Below are positions 1-11,681 of a DNA stretch of 64,000 nt, one piece after another; position 1 is the stretch's first letter, and every line of letters begins with the position of its first letter. This DNA comes from Microbacterium esteraromaticum (lineage in GTDB: Bacteria; Actinomycetota; Actinomycetes; Actinomycetales; Microbacteriaceae). The stretch is taken from positions 1,240,001 to 1,304,000 of the forward strand of contig NZ_CP118100.1 of the NCBI RefSeq assembly GCF_028747645.1, given 5' to 3'. The notes beneath the pieces were generated by a model. That model did no database searches. It saw only the letters and a list, made by a program, of their open reading frames with translations, and was not told the DNA's origin. Both the position numbers and the translations under genes were made by a program.

Positions 1-237
1 GCCGTGTACCTCGAGTACGGCTACAGCGATGACGGCGTCCCGTCCACGATCATCGACGCGACCTCGCTTGTCGGCGCGACTGAGGACGAGACCCCGAGCG
101 TGCGCATCCTGCGGGAGGGCGCGATCAGCAGGGAGCAACTGGCCGAGGTGCTCGGCGACCTGCTCGAGCCTGAAGAGCAGCCCGGCGACGTCATGCCGGC
201 CGACGCCGTCGACCAGGGTCCGGTCGACGAAGAGTGA
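1..237 (+). CDS. L-threonylcarbamoyladenylate synthase (Sua5/YrdC/YwlC), C-terminal fragment
   Basis: Only the last 78 residues are present; the reading frame enters from the left edge of the window. The fragment contains STIIDATSL followed by VRILREGAI, the usual end of the YrdC core in Sua5-type enzymes, which make the threonylcarbamoyl-AMP used for t6A modification of ANN-decoding tRNAs. An acidic tail of about 30 residues follows and looks like a lineage-specific extension. The stop overlaps the GTG start of the next gene by 4 nt, so the two are translationally coupled. A sua5 - wecA - atp order is familiar in Actinobacteria, which supports the call. Family assignment rests on a short segment. 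Confidence 0.8.
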   Translation, partial: AVYLEYGYSDDGVPSTIIDATSLVGATEDETPSVRILREGAISREQLAEVLGDLLEPEEQPGDVMPADAVDQGPVDEE

Positions 238-1412
238 AGCAGTATCTGTTCACGATCATCCTGACGGCGTCGATCACCTTCGCGCTGTCATGGGTGGTCT
301 GGCGGTTGAGCCTGAAGTTCAAGCTCTACCCCGGCATCCGTGAACGGGATGTGCACAAGACCCCCACGCCGCGGCTGGGGGGAGTGGCGATGTTCTTCGG
401 GATCGCCTCGGCGATCCTGATCTCGGCCGCCAACCCCTTCTTCGAGCGGATGTGGATCCCGCCGCAGACGCTCTGGTCGATCCTGGCAGCGACGGTGCTG
501 ATCGCCGTCATCGGCGTCGTGGACGACCTGGTCGACCTCGACTGGATGATCAAGCTCGCGGCGCAGTTCCTGGCCGCAGGGATCATCACCGTCGGCGGTG
601 GTCTGCAGATCCTGACTCTGCCGGTCGGTGACATGATCCTCGTCTCCAGCTGGGTGAGCATCTCGATCACGATGTTCGCGATCGTCGTCGTGATGAACGC
701 CGTGAACTTCATCGACGGTCTTGACGGGTTGGTCGCCGGCGTATGCCTCATCGCCAATGGCATCTTCTTCGTGTACGCGTACATCCTCACGCGTGACTCC
801 GGCGCGACGACGTACTTCAACCTGGCGACGTTCCTGGCCGCCGTGCTGATCGGAGCGTGCCTGGGATTCCTCCCGCTGAACTGGAGCCCCGCAAAGCTGT
901 TCATGGGCGACTCGGGCGCGCTCGTGCTCGGCCTGCTCATGGCGACATCCGCGATCGCGCTCACCGGACAGGGCGACGTCAACGCGTTCGACCCGGAACA
1001 GTTCGGACGCTCCCAGCTGCTCGGTGCGTTCATCCCGATCGTGCTGCCGTTGGTGATCGTCATGTTGCCCCTGCTCGATTTCGGACTGGCCGTCTTTCGG
1101 CGCATGCGCGCCGGGAAGTCCCCTTTCTCTCCCGACCGCAAGCACCTCCACCATCGGATGCTCGATCTCGGCCACCGCGATCGGGATGCGGTGCTGATCT
1201 TCTACGCCTGGACGGCCGTGATCTCGCTGTCGGTCCTGCTGATGTACATCGCCACCCGCCAGGACTGGCCCGGGGGATACCTGATGGGTATCGCCTTCGG
1301 CGTGGTGGGCAGTGCCGCCTGCCTGGTCGTCACCCTGTTGCCCTCCGGGCGGCACCGCAAGCCCGGCCGCGCGCCCGCACCTGCCTCTTCCGAACCCTTG
1401 GAGCCCCGATGA
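234..1412 (+). CDS. MraY/WecA-type undecaprenyl-phosphate glycosyl-1-phosphate transferase
   Basis: Integral membrane enzyme of 392 residues that should transfer a sugar-1-phosphate, probably GlcNAc-1-P, from its UDP donor to decaprenyl or undecaprenyl phosphate, starting cell-wall polymer or arabinogalactan-like glycan assembly. Visible family motifs are HKTPTPRLGG near residues 41-50, the DDLVDLD segment near 97, NFIDGLDG near 158, GDSGAL near 224 and the cytoplasmic His motif HLHHRML near 306. About ten hydrophobic segments are present. The GTG start overlaps the upstream stop (GTGA), and its own stop overlaps the next ATG (ATGA). WecA/Rfe/TagO rather than MraY is preferred because the gene lies outside a dcw cluster and next to atp genes, as rfe does in mycobacteria. 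Confidence 0.87.
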   Translation: MKQYLFTIILTASITFALSWVVWRLSLKFKLYPGIRERDVHKTPTPRLGGVAMFFGIASAILISAANPFFERMWIPPQTLWSILAATVLIAVIGVVDDLVDLDWMIKLAAQFLAAGIITVGGGLQILTLPVGDMILVSSWVSISITMFAIVVVMNAVNFIDGLDGLVAGVCLIANGIFFVYAYILTRDSGATTYFNLATFLAAVLIGACLGFLPLNWSPAKLFMGDSGALVLGLLMATSAIALTGQGDVNAFDPEQFGRSQLLGAFIPIVLPLVIVMLPLLDFGLAVFRRMRAGKSPFSPDRKHLHHRMLDLGHRDRDAVLIFYAWTAVISLSVLLMYIATRQDWPGGYLMGIAFGVVGSAACLVVTLLPSGRHRKPGRAPAPASSEPLEPR

Positions 1413-1918
1413 CCCCGAGCCCTGTCTCAAGCAATCCGATCCTGCGCCGCACCCTGATCTGGTCGGCCGTCTCCGCCCTGGTGCTCGGTCTTGTCGCCGG
1501 GGGCATCGGCTTCGCCGTGGCCGGCGTCAACGGCCTGTGGAGCGGCCTGCTCGGCGTGGTGCTGGCCGTCCTGTTCCTCGGCATCACCGCCGGAAGCATC
1601 CTGTTCGCCAACCGCTGGTTCGGCGACCCGATCTACGTACAGCTGTTCTTCGCGATCGTGCTGGGTGGCTGGCTGCTCAAGCTCGGCATCTTCTTGGTCG
1701 TGATGATGCTGCTCAGCAGCCAGGACTGGGTCGTTCCGCTGGTGTTCTTCCTGTCGATCGTGGCGGGCGTCGCCATGTCGCTGATCGTCGACGTCATCGT
1801 CCTCACCCGGATGCGGCTGCCGAACGTCAGCGACATCACCCTGCCGACCACCAATCCCGAGGACGAGCCCACCGATCAGGCCGGTGAGACCCCGCCGGCG
1901 GCATCGGACGGGAAATGA
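1409..1918 (+). CDS. atpI: AtpI-like membrane protein upstream of the ATP synthase operon
   Basis: A 169-residue protein with about four membrane segments (roughly residues 13-38, 42-64, 73-98 and 105-130) and an acidic polar C-terminus. It begins at an ATG overlapping the previous stop (ATGA). Position directly ahead of atpB, size and topology fit the poorly conserved ATP synthase protein I, thought to help c-ring assembly or Mg2+ supply. No catalytic motif is expected or seen, so the name depends mostly on position. Confidence 0.7.
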   Translation: MTPSPVSSNPILRRTLIWSAVSALVLGLVAGGIGFAVAGVNGLWSGLLGVVLAVLFLGITAGSILFANRWFGDPIYVQLFFAIVLGGWLLKLGIFLVVMMLLSSQDWVVPLVFFLSIVAGVAMSLIVDVIVLTRMRLPNVSDITLPTTNPEDEPTDQAGETPPAASDGK

Positions 1919-1924
1919 GTCTGG

Positions 1925-1930
1925 TAGTGT
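1925..1930 (+). promoter_or_regulatory. Candidate -10 element for the atpB operon
   Basis: TAGTGT lies just after the atpI-like stop. Transcription from about position 1937 would give a leader of roughly 100 nt before atpB. No convincing -35 is visible, so this is only a candidate; read-through from the upstream genes is also possible. Confidence 0.35.
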
Positions 1931-2034
1931 TCTACAGGTGCCCGCCGCTCGTCCCGCGAGCGCTTGCGCCGTGATGCACACCGTCCCTCGTCGCCCCGGT
2001 TCTGACCGGTGACCCGAAGCTGGAGCCCGCGCTG

Positions 2035-2844
2035 TTGAACCTCGCTGCGACCATGACCCTTCGTCCTACTGCCGGTGACGGTGAATTCCACGGTCCTTCG
2101 ATGGACGAGTTCTTCCCCGAGACGCTGTTCCAGGTCTTCGGCGTGATCGACGTCAACCGGATCCACCTGATCCAGTTGCTCTCGGTCACCGCCGTGGTTC
2201 TGCTGCTGTGGCTCGGCACCCGCCGCATGAAGGTCGTCCCCGGCCGTTTTCAGAGCCTCGTCGAGATGGGCCTCGGCTTCGTCCGCGGCAGCATCGCCCA
2301 CGACCTGCTCGGCCGCAAGGACGGCGATCGCTTCCTGCCGATCCTGACCACGATGTTCTTCATGATCCTGTTCATGAACATCACCGGGATCATCCCGTTC
2401 CTGAACATGCCCGGCACCGCGATCATCGCCGTCCCGCTCACGCTGGCCATCATCAGCTACGTGACGTTCATCTACGCCGGCATGAAGAAGAGCCCGCTCG
2501 GGTTCTGGAAGAACTCGCTGTTCCCGTCGGGCGTGCCGTGGCCGGTGTACATCATCGTCACGCCGCTGGAGTTCATCTCGACCTTCATCATCCGACCCGT
2601 CACGCTGACGCTGCGTCTGATGATGAACCTGGTCGTCGGCCACATGATCCTGGTGCTGTGCTTCGCGGCCACCCAGTTCTTCTTCTTCACTGCGGGTGGC
2701 GGATGGGCCCTGCTCGGTGTCGGAACGCTTGCCTTCGGCGGCGCGTTCACGGTCTTCGAGTTGCTCGTCGTCGTCCTGCAGTCCTACGTCTTCACCGTCC
2801 TCACCGCGATCTACATCCAGCTCGCGGTCGCAGAAGAGCACTGA
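2035..2844 (+). CDS. atpB: F1Fo ATP synthase subunit a
   Basis: Stator channel subunit (269 residues) that forms the proton half-channels against the c-ring. Several membrane spans are visible, and the essential Arg lies in TLRLMMNLVVGH, equivalent to the LRLFGN helix of other species. The TTG start is chosen because GGAG sits 9 nt upstream; an in-frame ATG at 2053 has no ribosome binding site. It opens the canonical B-E-F-H-A-G-D-C gene order. Identity is secure, and only the first few residues are uncertain. Confidence 0.95.
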   Translation: MNLAATMTLRPTAGDGEFHGPSMDEFFPETLFQVFGVIDVNRIHLIQLLSVTAVVLLLWLGTRRMKVVPGRFQSLVEMGLGFVRGSIAHDLLGRKDGDRFLPILTTMFFMILFMNITGIIPFLNMPGTAIIAVPLTLAIISYVTFIYAGMKKSPLGFWKNSLFPSGVPWPVYIIVTPLEFISTFIIRPVTLTLRLMMNLVVGHMILVLCFAATQFFFFTAGGGWALLGVGTLAFGGAFTVFELLVVVLQSYVFTVLTAIYIQLAVAEEH

Positions 2845-2849
2845 TCTGA

Positions 2850-3125
<276 letters not shown>

Positions 3126-3152
3126 TCCGCCCCGAGTTCTGAAGGAGACAGG

Positions 3153-3692
3153 ATGCTGAACGCTCTTGTCACGAACCTCGCCGCGGAAGAGCCGAAGAAC
3201 CCGCTCATCCCGGCCTGGTACGACATCATCTGGTCGGGCCTGTGGTTCGTCATCATCCTCGTCGTCGTGTGGAAGGTCGCTCTTCCGCGACTGAACGCGA
3301 TGCTCGACGAGCGCTCGGCCGCCATCGAAGGAAACATCGCCAAAGCTGACGAGGCGCAGAAGCAGGCCGAGGAGGCGCTGGAGGAGTACACCCGCCAGCT
3401 CGCCGAGGCGCGCACCGAAGCCGGTGAGATCCGCGAGGCCGCCCGTGAGGACGGCAAGAAGATCGTGACCGAGGCGAAGGACGCCGCCACTGCCGAGGCG
3501 AACCGCATCACCGCGGCCGCTCACACGCAGATCGAGGCCGAGCGCCAGGCGGCGTTCGTCTCGCTCCGCAGCGAGGTCGGCACGCTGGCGATCGACCTGG
3601 CAGGCAACGTCGTGGGCGAGACCCTTGCCGACGACACGCGTGCGACGGCCGTCGTGGACCGCTTCCTGGCCGACCTCGAGAAGGCGAAGTAA
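3153..3692 (+). CDS. atpF: F1Fo ATP synthase subunit b
   Basis: Peripheral stalk subunit of 179 residues: one N-terminal membrane anchor at about residues 22-42, then a long charged heptad-rich helix full of Glu, Ala, Lys and Arg (about 50-150) that dimerises and reaches F1. GGAG is placed well ahead of the ATG. The stop codon shares one base with the atpH start. It is an ordinary separate b subunit, not the b-delta fusion seen in mycobacteria. Confidence 0.95.
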   Translation: MLNALVTNLAAEEPKNPLIPAWYDIIWSGLWFVIILVVVWKVALPRLNAMLDERSAAIEGNIAKADEAQKQAEEALEEYTRQLAEARTEAGEIREAAREDGKKIVTEAKDAATAEANRITAAAHTQIEAERQAAFVSLRSEVGTLAIDLAGNVVGETLADDTRATAVVDRFLADLEKAK

Positions 3693-4480
3693 TGGGCAGC
3701 GCGACCACTCAGGCACTCGCGGCATCGACGGACGCCCTTGCCGCAGCGTCGGCCCTGACTCTCGATAGCGCGGCCGAGCTGTTCGCAGCAGCCCGCGCCA
3801 TCGGGGACTCGGGTCAGCTGAGCGGCGCGCTGGCCGACCCTTCGGCTCCCGCCGAGGCGCGTACGGCCCTGGTCGACGGCGTGTTTGCCGCAGCTTCGGC
3901 TCCGGTGCGCGCGCTGCTGACCGCCGTGGCGGCACAGCGCTGGTCATCGGCATCCGATCTCGTCGACGGTGTCGAGGAGCTCGCTATCCGCGCAGCGGCG
4001 ATCGCCTCGACTGGCGTCGACGTCTCCGGTGAGCTGTTCGGCTTCTCGCGCGTCGTCGCGGCAAACCCCGAGCTCGAGCTCGCACTCGGCAGCCGGCTCG
4101 GCGACGCTGACGCGAAGGGTGCGCTCGTCGAGCGTGTTCTCGGTGCGTCGGCAGCGCCTGGCACGGTGCTGATCGTGTCATCGCTCGTGCGCCGGCCCCG
4201 TGAGCGTCGCGTGCGCCAGCTGCTGAGCCGTGCGATCCGCATCGTGTCGGCACAGGACGGCCGCACCGTCGCCACGGTCTACACCGCAGCACCGCTCAAC
4301 GCCGCACAGGAGACCCGTCTCCGTGATGCGCTCGCAGGTCGTTATGGCGGGGAGATCTCCATCAACCAGGTGATCGACTCCACGGTTGTCGGAGGTCTGC
4401 GTGTGCAGATCGCCGATGACGTCATCGACGGCAGCATCTCCGCCCGACTCGCAGACCTTCGCCAGAAGCTCGCGAGCTGA
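3692..4480 (+). CDS. atpH: F1Fo ATP synthase subunit delta
   Basis: Links the peripheral stalk to the top of F1. At 262 residues it is longer than the roughly 180-residue enterobacterial protein, as is common in Actinobacteria. The conserved C-terminal part, with TVYTAAPL and then [18 protein letters not shown], is typical of OSCP/delta subunits. The N-terminal two thirds is Ala-rich and helical. The start overlaps the atpF stop by one base, indicating coupled translation within the operon. Confidence 0.94.
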   Translation: MGSATTQALAASTDALAAASALTLDSAAELFAAARAIGDSGQLSGALADPSAPAEARTALVDGVFAAASAPVRALLTAVAAQRWSSASDLVDGVEELAIRAAAIASTGVDVSGELFGFSRVVAANPELELALGSRLGDADAKGALVERVLGASAAPGTVLIVSSLVRRPRERRVRQLLSRAIRIVSAQDGRTVATVYTAAPLNAAQETRLRDALAGRYGGEISINQVIDSTVVGGLRVQIADDVIDGSISARLADLRQKLAS

Positions 4481-4530
4481 ACTACTCGCCGCGGGGAACC
4501 GCGCACACCCAGACACATAAAGGGAAGACA

Positions 4531-6171
4531 ATGGCAGAACTATCGATCAGCCCCGACGTCATCCGTGACGCGCTGAAGAACTTCGCCGACGCCTACGAGC
4601 CCACCGGGGCCGCGGCGACCGAGGTCGGCACCGTCATCGACGCGGCCGATGGCATCGCGCACGTCGAAGGACTGCCGGGCGTCATGGCCAACGAGCTCGT
4701 CACCTTCGCCGATGGCACCAAGGGCCTCGCTCTGAACCTCGACGAGCACGAGATCGGCGTCGTCGTGCTCGGTGACTTCACCGGCATCGAAGCGGGTCAG
4801 GAAGTCACCCGCACCGGAGAGGTCCTCTCCGTTCCTGTCGGCGACAACTACCTCGGCCGCGTGGTCGACCCGCTCGGCAACCCGATCGACGGCCTGGGCG
4901 CCATCGAGTCCGAGGGTGTCCGCGAGCTGGAGCTGCAGGCGCCCGGCGTCATGCAGCGTAAGTCGGTGCACGAGCCGATGCAGACCGGTATCAAGGCGAT
5001 CGACGCCATGATCCCCGTCGGCCGTGGCCAGCGCCAGCTGATCATCGGTGACCGCCAGACCGGTAAGACGGCGATCGCGATCGACACGATCATCAACCAG
5101 AAGGCCAACTGGGAGTCGGGCGACGTCAACAAGCAGGTGCGCTGCATCTACGTCGCCATCGGTCAGAAGGGCTCGACCATCGCCTCCGTGAAGGGCGCGC
5201 TGGAAGAGGCCGGTGCTCTGGAGTACACCACGATCGTGGCCGCTCCCGCATCCGACCCGGCCGGCTTCAAGTACCTGGCGCCCTACACGGGCTCTGCCAT
5301 CGGCCAGCACTGGATGTACGGCGGCAAGCACGTCCTGATCATCTTCGACGACCTGTCGAAGCAGGCTGAGGCGTACCGCGCCGTGTCGCTTCTGCTGCGC
5401 CGCCCGCCGGGCCGCGAGGCTTACCCGGGTGACGTCTTCTACCTGCACTCCCGTCTGCTGGAGCGTTGCGCCAAGCTGTCCGACGAGCTCGGTGCCGGCT
5501 CGATGACGGGTCTGCCCATCATCGAGACCAAGGCCAACGACGTCTCGGCGTACATCCCGACCAACGTGATCTCGATCACCGACGGCCAGATCTTCCTGCA
5601 GTCCGACCTGTTCAACGCCAACCAGCGCCCCGCCGTCGACGTGGGTATCTCGGTTTCGCGAGTCGGTGGTGACGCACAGGTCAAGTCGATCAAGAAGGTC
5701 TCCGGAACACTGAAGCTGGAGCTCGCCCAGTACCGCTCGCTCGAGGCATTCGCGATGTTCGCATCCGACCTCGACGCGGCCTCGCGTCGTCAGCTGTCCC
5801 GCGGTGCTCGTCTGACCGAGCTGCTCAAGCAGCCGCAGTACTCGCCGTACCCCGTCGAGGAGCAGGTCGTCTCGATCTGGGCCGGAACGAACGGCAAGCT
5901 CGACACCATCGAGGTCGAAGACGTGCTGCGCTTCGAGCGCGACCTGCTCGACTACCTGCGTCGCAACACCAGCATCCTCGACACGCTGCGCGAGACGAAC
6001 GTCCTCGATGACGCAACGGTTGCCGAGCTGGACAAGCAGACGGACGCCTTCATCCTGGAGTTCCAGGGTGGCAAGGGGCACGCGATCGGCGCTCCCGGCC
6101 ACGAGGAGCACGCCGCCGCGGACGCGGAGGACGTCAACCAGGAGAAGATCGTCAAGGGTCGTCGCGCGTAA
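4531..6171 (+). CDS. atpA: F1Fo ATP synthase subunit alpha
   Basis: Non-catalytic nucleotide-binding subunit of the F1 hexamer, 546 residues. The P-loop GDRQTGKTA is near residues 173-181, and the beta-barrel, nucleotide-binding and helical domains follow in the usual order. About 30 residues after the normal end form a charged tail ([15 protein letters not shown] and on). A C-terminal extension like this is typical of Actinobacteria and limits ATP hydrolysis in mycobacteria; a similar role here is inference. The ATG at 4531 follows AAAGGGAAG. Confidence 0.97.
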   Translation: MAELSISPDVIRDALKNFADAYEPTGAAATEVGTVIDAADGIAHVEGLPGVMANELVTFADGTKGLALNLDEHEIGVVVLGDFTGIEAGQEVTRTGEVLSVPVGDNYLGRVVDPLGNPIDGLGAIESEGVRELELQAPGVMQRKSVHEPMQTGIKAIDAMIPVGRGQRQLIIGDRQTGKTAIAIDTIINQKANWESGDVNKQVRCIYVAIGQKGSTIASVKGALEEAGALEYTTIVAAPASDPAGFKYLAPYTGSAIGQHWMYGGKHVLIIFDDLSKQAEAYRAVSLLLRRPPGREAYPGDVFYLHSRLLERCAKLSDELGAGSMTGLPIIETKANDVSAYIPTNVISITDGQIFLQSDLFNANQRPAVDVGISVSRVGGDAQVKSIKKVSGTLKLELAQYRSLEAFAMFASDLDAASRRQLSRGARLTELLKQPQYSPYPVEEQVVSIWAGTNGKLDTIEVEDVLRFERDLLDYLRRNTSILDTLRETNVLDDATVAELDKQTDAFILEFQGGKGHAIGAPGHEEHAAADAEDVNQEKIVKGRRA

Positions 6172-6190
6172 TCGCGTGAGGTACTGATTC

Positions 6191-8568
<2,378 letters not shown>

Positions 8569-8570
8569 TC

Positions 8571-8846
8571 ATGGCGCACTCTGCCAGCTCACTGCATGTC
8601 AGTCTGGTCTCCGCCGACGCGGAGGTCTGGACGGGAGAGGCGTCGCTCGTCGTCGCCAAGACCGTCGAGGGCGAGATCGGCTTCATGTCCGGTCATGAGC
8701 CGGTGCTGGCCATCCTCGCCGAGGGCCAGGTCCGGATCACCAAGACCGACGGCAGCAAGGTGCTCGCCAACGCGCAGGACGGCTTCCTCTCCATGGAGGG
8801 CGACGCCCTGACGATCGTGGCCGGCAATGCCGCGCTGATCGCCTGA
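8571..8846 (+). CDS. atpC: F1Fo ATP synthase subunit epsilon, short form
   Basis: Only 91 residues, against about 120-140 in most bacteria. The sequence covers the N-terminal beta-sandwich (LHVSLVSADAEVW, GEIGFMSGHEPVLAILA) and then ends at AGNAALIA. The C-terminal two-helix domain that inhibits ATP hydrolysis in other bacteria is missing. The stop is genuine and a terminator hairpin follows directly, so this is not an obvious frameshift. The start at 8571 is 2 nt after the atpD stop; an in-frame ATG at 8538 lies inside atpD and is unlikely. Confidence 0.93.
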   Translation: MAHSASSLHVSLVSADAEVWTGEASLVVAKTVEGEIGFMSGHEPVLAILAEGQVRITKTDGSKVLANAQDGFLSMEGDALTIVAGNAALIA

Positions 8847-8860
8847 CGATAAAGCACTGA

Positions 8861-8913
8861 GGCGTCCGCCTCGGCACCGTGTATCTGCACGGGCCGGGGC
8901 GGACGTCTTTGTC
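8861..8913 (+). terminator. Intrinsic terminator of the atp operon
   Basis: GGCGTCCGCCTCGG (8861-8874) pairs with CCGGGGCGGACGTC (8894-8907) through 14 positions, two of them G-U, with a 19-nt loop. TTTGTCT follows the right arm. It lies 14 nt after atpC and before yaaA. Confidence 0.75.
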
Positions 8914-8926
8914 TGTAGGGGAGAGT

Positions 8927-9667
8927 ATGAAGGTCCTTCTGCCGCCGTCCGAGACGAAGCGCCCGGGAGGCAGCGGTGCGCCGTTGCGGCTCGATGCGCT
9001 CGCGCTATCGTCATTGCTCGACCAGCGCCTTGCGGTAACGCACGCCCTGGTCACCCTCGCCGGTGACCCCGCTGAGGCGCAACGCGTGCTGAAGCTGAGT
9101 GACCGGCAGGCCGGCGATATCGAGCACAACCGGATGCTGTTCGATGCGCCCACGATGCCGGCCGTGGATCGCTATACGGGTGTCTTGTTCGATGCGCTCG
9201 ATGCGGCCACGCTCGACGAACAGTCCCGTGCGTGGCTCGGACGCCAGGTGCTGATCCACTCGGCCCCGTTCGGACCGGTCTCGGCTCTCGACGAGATTCC
9301 GCCGTACCGCCTTGCCGCGGGAATCGCGCTGCCGGGCGTTCCGCCGCTGCGCAGATTCTGGGCCGAGCCGACCTCGGCGGCCTTGGCAGATGCCGGTTTC
9401 CTGCTCGATCTCAGAAGCGAGGCCTATGTCGCTCTTGGGCCGGTGCCGGACGGCGCCGAATCGGCGTACATTCGTGTCGTCACCGCGGCAGGTCGCGCCC
9501 TGAACCACTTCAACAAGAAGGCGAAGGGCGAGCTTGTGCGGGCGCTCGCGACGACCGGCGCCGTCATCACAGGCACGTCCGACCTGCTGGCATGGGCAGA
9601 GCACAATGACGTCATCCTGCGGGCATCCGACGTCCCTCGCGTGTGGGAACTCGTCGTCACCGCGTGA
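8927..9667 (+). CDS. yaaA: YaaA (DUF328) family peroxide-stress protein
   Basis: A 246-residue protein beginning MKVLLPPSETKRPGG, the strongly conserved N-terminus of the YaaA family. The family's later motifs are also recognisable: FDALDAATLD in the middle, LDLRSEAYVALG and HFNKKAKGELVRAL near the end. In E. coli YaaA protects DNA and proteins from oxidative damage by lowering free iron, and it binds DNA. AGGGGAGAG lies just upstream of the ATG. It is probably monocistronic, since a terminator precedes it and 130 nt follow it. Confidence 0.85.
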   Translation: MKVLLPPSETKRPGGSGAPLRLDALALSSLLDQRLAVTHALVTLAGDPAEAQRVLKLSDRQAGDIEHNRMLFDAPTMPAVDRYTGVLFDALDAATLDEQSRAWLGRQVLIHSAPFGPVSALDEIPPYRLAAGIALPGVPPLRRFWAEPTSAALADAGFLLDLRSEAYVALGPVPDGAESAYIRVVTAAGRALNHFNKKAKGELVRALATTGAVITGTSDLLAWAEHNDVILRASDVPRVWELVVTA

Positions 9668-9797
9668 TATCCGGTCGGTATCGAGCGCGTGTCGTGCGTT
9701 GCCCGCCGCGTGCGCGTCCCGCTACCATGGGGCCGATGCGGCAGACGTCGCCCGGGAGCGACCCGGCTTCCGCCTAACAAGGGATGTGAAAAGACTC

Positions 9798-10601
9798 ATG
9801 GACTACGATCCGTACGGCTACGGGGCGTTCTCGGCGATGATCGCCTTGGTCAGCCTGCTGCTGCTGATCCTGGGCCCGATCATGTACGTGGTCGTCTCGC
9901 TCTTCCTGATGAAGGTCTTCGAAAAGGCCGGCGTCGAGGGCAAGTGGCGCGCCTGGGTGCCCGTCTACAACGCGATGATCCTGTTCAAGCTCGGTGACCT
10001 GAGCCCGTGGCTGGTGCTCTACGCCATTGGCGCGAGCCTGTTCCTGAGCTGGATCCCCGTGATCGGTCAGCTCGTGGGCCTCGCGGCATTCGCGCTGTCA
10101 GCGCTGGCCGCCTGGCGCGTGGGACTGAAGCTGCAGAAGGAAGCCGTCTGGGTTCTCCTCTACGTGTTCCTCAGCCCCGTCTGGCTCGGCATTCTCGCCT
10201 TCGACAAGTCGCGATGGAACGCCATGATCGCACCCGCCCCGTGGGCCGGCAACGCGTTCTTCGCCGACAAGACCACCTGGGAGGGCGTGCCCGCTCAGCC
10301 TGGCCAGAGCATCGCTCCGCCGGCACCCGGCTACGGTGCTGCGCCCCAGGGGTACGCGCCCCCGCAGGGCTACCAGCCGCCCGCTCAGCCCGGCTACTCG
10401 GCTCCGCCGCAGCCCGGTCAGGCAGCTCCTGCGCAGCCCGGGTACGGCGCTCCGATGCCGCCCGCCCCCGGTGCACCCGTGCCGCCGCCCGCCGCGCCGC
10501 CGGCACCTCCGACGGCACCGCCCGCACCACCGGCCGCGCCGCCTGCTCCTCCCGCAGCCGCTCCCGAAGAGCCCCGCGACCCGAATCAGCCCCCGGCCTG
10601 A
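9798..10601 (+). CDS. Membrane protein with DUF5684-like core and Pro/Gly/Ala-rich tail
   Basis: 267 residues. The N-terminal half has about four hydrophobic segments and the pattern FEKAGVEGKWRAWVPVYN, which resembles the DUF5684 group often annotated near signal peptidases. After about residue 165 the sequence is cytosolic or extracellular low-complexity, rich in Pro, Ala, Gly, Gln and Tyr (PPQGYQPP-type units) and ending in PPA runs. The function is unknown. The ATG at 9798 is used here; an in-frame GTG at 9786 would add four residues but sits directly against the AAGGGA ribosome site. A strong terminator follows. Confidence 0.7.
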   Translation: MDYDPYGYGAFSAMIALVSLLLLILGPIMYVVVSLFLMKVFEKAGVEGKWRAWVPVYNAMILFKLGDLSPWLVLYAIGASLFLSWIPVIGQLVGLAAFALSALAAWRVGLKLQKEAVWVLLYVFLSPVWLGILAFDKSRWNAMIAPAPWAGNAFFADKTTWEGVPAQPGQSIAPPAPGYGAAPQGYAPPQGYQPPAQPGYSAPPQPGQAAPAQPGYGAPMPPAPGAPVPPPAAPPAPPTAPPAPPAAPPAPPAAAPEEPRDPNQPPA

Positions 10602-10606
10602 TCACC

Positions 10607-10637
10607 AAGACGCCCCCGATCCGTTCGGGGGCGTCTT
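10607..10637 (+). terminator. Strong intrinsic terminator
   Basis: AAGACGCCCCCGA (10607-10619) and TCGGGGGCGTCTT (10625-10637) form a perfect 13-bp stem with a 5-nt loop. The stem end itself supplies the A and T runs, so it could work in both directions. Confidence 0.88.
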
Positions 10638-10660
10638 GTCGTTGCGGGCACGCGGTTCGA

Positions 10661-10666
10661 TACGGT
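10661..10666 (+). promoter_or_regulatory. Leaderless-type -10 (TACGGT) for the aldo/keto reductase
   Basis: TACGGT is followed by 6 nt (GGAGCC) and then ATG 10673. Spacing fits transcription starting at or next to the start codon. Confidence 0.6.
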
Positions 10667-10672
10667 GGAGCC

Positions 10673-11656
10673 ATGGCAACTTCGCAGCGCCACGTCGGCG
10701 CATCCGGTCTGGTCGTGTCGGCAGCAGGACTCGGATGCAACAACTTCGGTCGTGCCGGCACGGTGACCGAGACGCTTGATGGCACCCGGGCCGTGATCGA
10801 TGCCGCTCTGGCCAATGGTGTGTTCTTCTTCGACACCGCCGACATGTACGGCGCCGAGGCCGGCCGCAGCGAAGACCTGATGGGGCAGGTGCTCGAAGGG
10901 CGCCGTGACCGGGCCGTGCTCGCGACCAAGTTCGGGCATGAGCGCGACATGGGCTACGGCTTCCCCGGTGGACGCGGTTCGCGACGCTATGTGCGCCATG
11001 CCGTCGAGCAGTCACTGCGACGGCTGCGCACCGACTGGATCGATCTGTACCAGCTGCATCTGCCGGATCCGCAGACGCCGATCGCCGAGACGATCGATGC
11101 CCTGGACGAGCTTGTCGCGGAGGGCAAGATCCGGTACTACGGGCACTCCAACTTCGACGGCTGGCAGATCGCCGAGGCCGATTTCACCGCCGCGACCCGC
11201 TCGACCGGTCGGTTCATCTCGGCGCAGAACCATTACTCACTGCTCGCGAGAGCCGCCGAACGTGAGGTGCTTCCGGCTGCCGAACGCTTCGGGCTGGGCT
11301 TCTTTCCGTACTTCCCGCTGAAGAACGGGCTTCTCACGGGCAAATTCACCCGTGAGGGCGGGCCTGCGGGGACCCGCATCATGGACACGCGCCGGCACAT
11401 CTGGGCCGATGCGCCCTGGGATGCACTGGAGGCATATCAGCGGTTCTGCGACGAGCGCGGCATCACGATGCTCCAGGCGACGTTTGGATGGCTGCTGGCG
11501 CGCCCTGCCGTTGCGAGCGTCATCGCGGGCGCGACGACTCCGGCGCAGGTCGAGGCCAATGCCGCGGCTGCGGACGCATGGACGCCGGATGCAGCCGATC
11601 TCGCGGCGATCGACGCACTCTTCCCGTTGCCGGAGGATCCTGCGGCGCGGATGTGA
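10673..11656 (+). CDS. Aldo/keto reductase
   Basis: NAD(P)H-dependent oxidoreductase with the TIM-barrel AKR fold, 327 residues. Catalytic tetrad signatures are visible: Asp and Tyr in FFDTADMYGAEAGRSED, Lys in LATKFGHE and His in YYGHSNFDGWQ. SVIAGATTPAQVEANAAAA is the usual nucleotide-binding end. It resembles the bacterial YajO/PerR-like AKRs, whose physiological substrates are generally unknown. The gene stands alone between a strong terminator and the PP2C phosphatase. Confidence 0.88.
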   Translation: MATSQRHVGASGLVVSAAGLGCNNFGRAGTVTETLDGTRAVIDAALANGVFFFDTADMYGAEAGRSEDLMGQVLEGRRDRAVLATKFGHERDMGYGFPGGRGSRRYVRHAVEQSLRRLRTDWIDLYQLHLPDPQTPIAETIDALDELVAEGKIRYYGHSNFDGWQIAEADFTAATRSTGRFISAQNHYSLLARAAEREVLPAAERFGLGFFPYFPLKNGLLTGKFTREGGPAGTRIMDTRRHIWADAPWDALEAYQRFCDERGITMLQATFGWLLARPAVASVIAGATTPAQVEANAAAADAWTPDAADLAAIDALFPLPEDPAARM

Positions 11657-11669
11657 CCGGCAGCACCGA

Positions 11670-11675
11670 TACGAT
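11670..11675 (+). promoter_or_regulatory. Leaderless-type -10 (TACGAT) for the PP2C gene
   Basis: TACGAT, 6 nt, then ATG 11682. This spacing favours ATG 11682 over the internal GTG 11727. Confidence 0.55.
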
Positions 11676-11681
11676 GGATGA

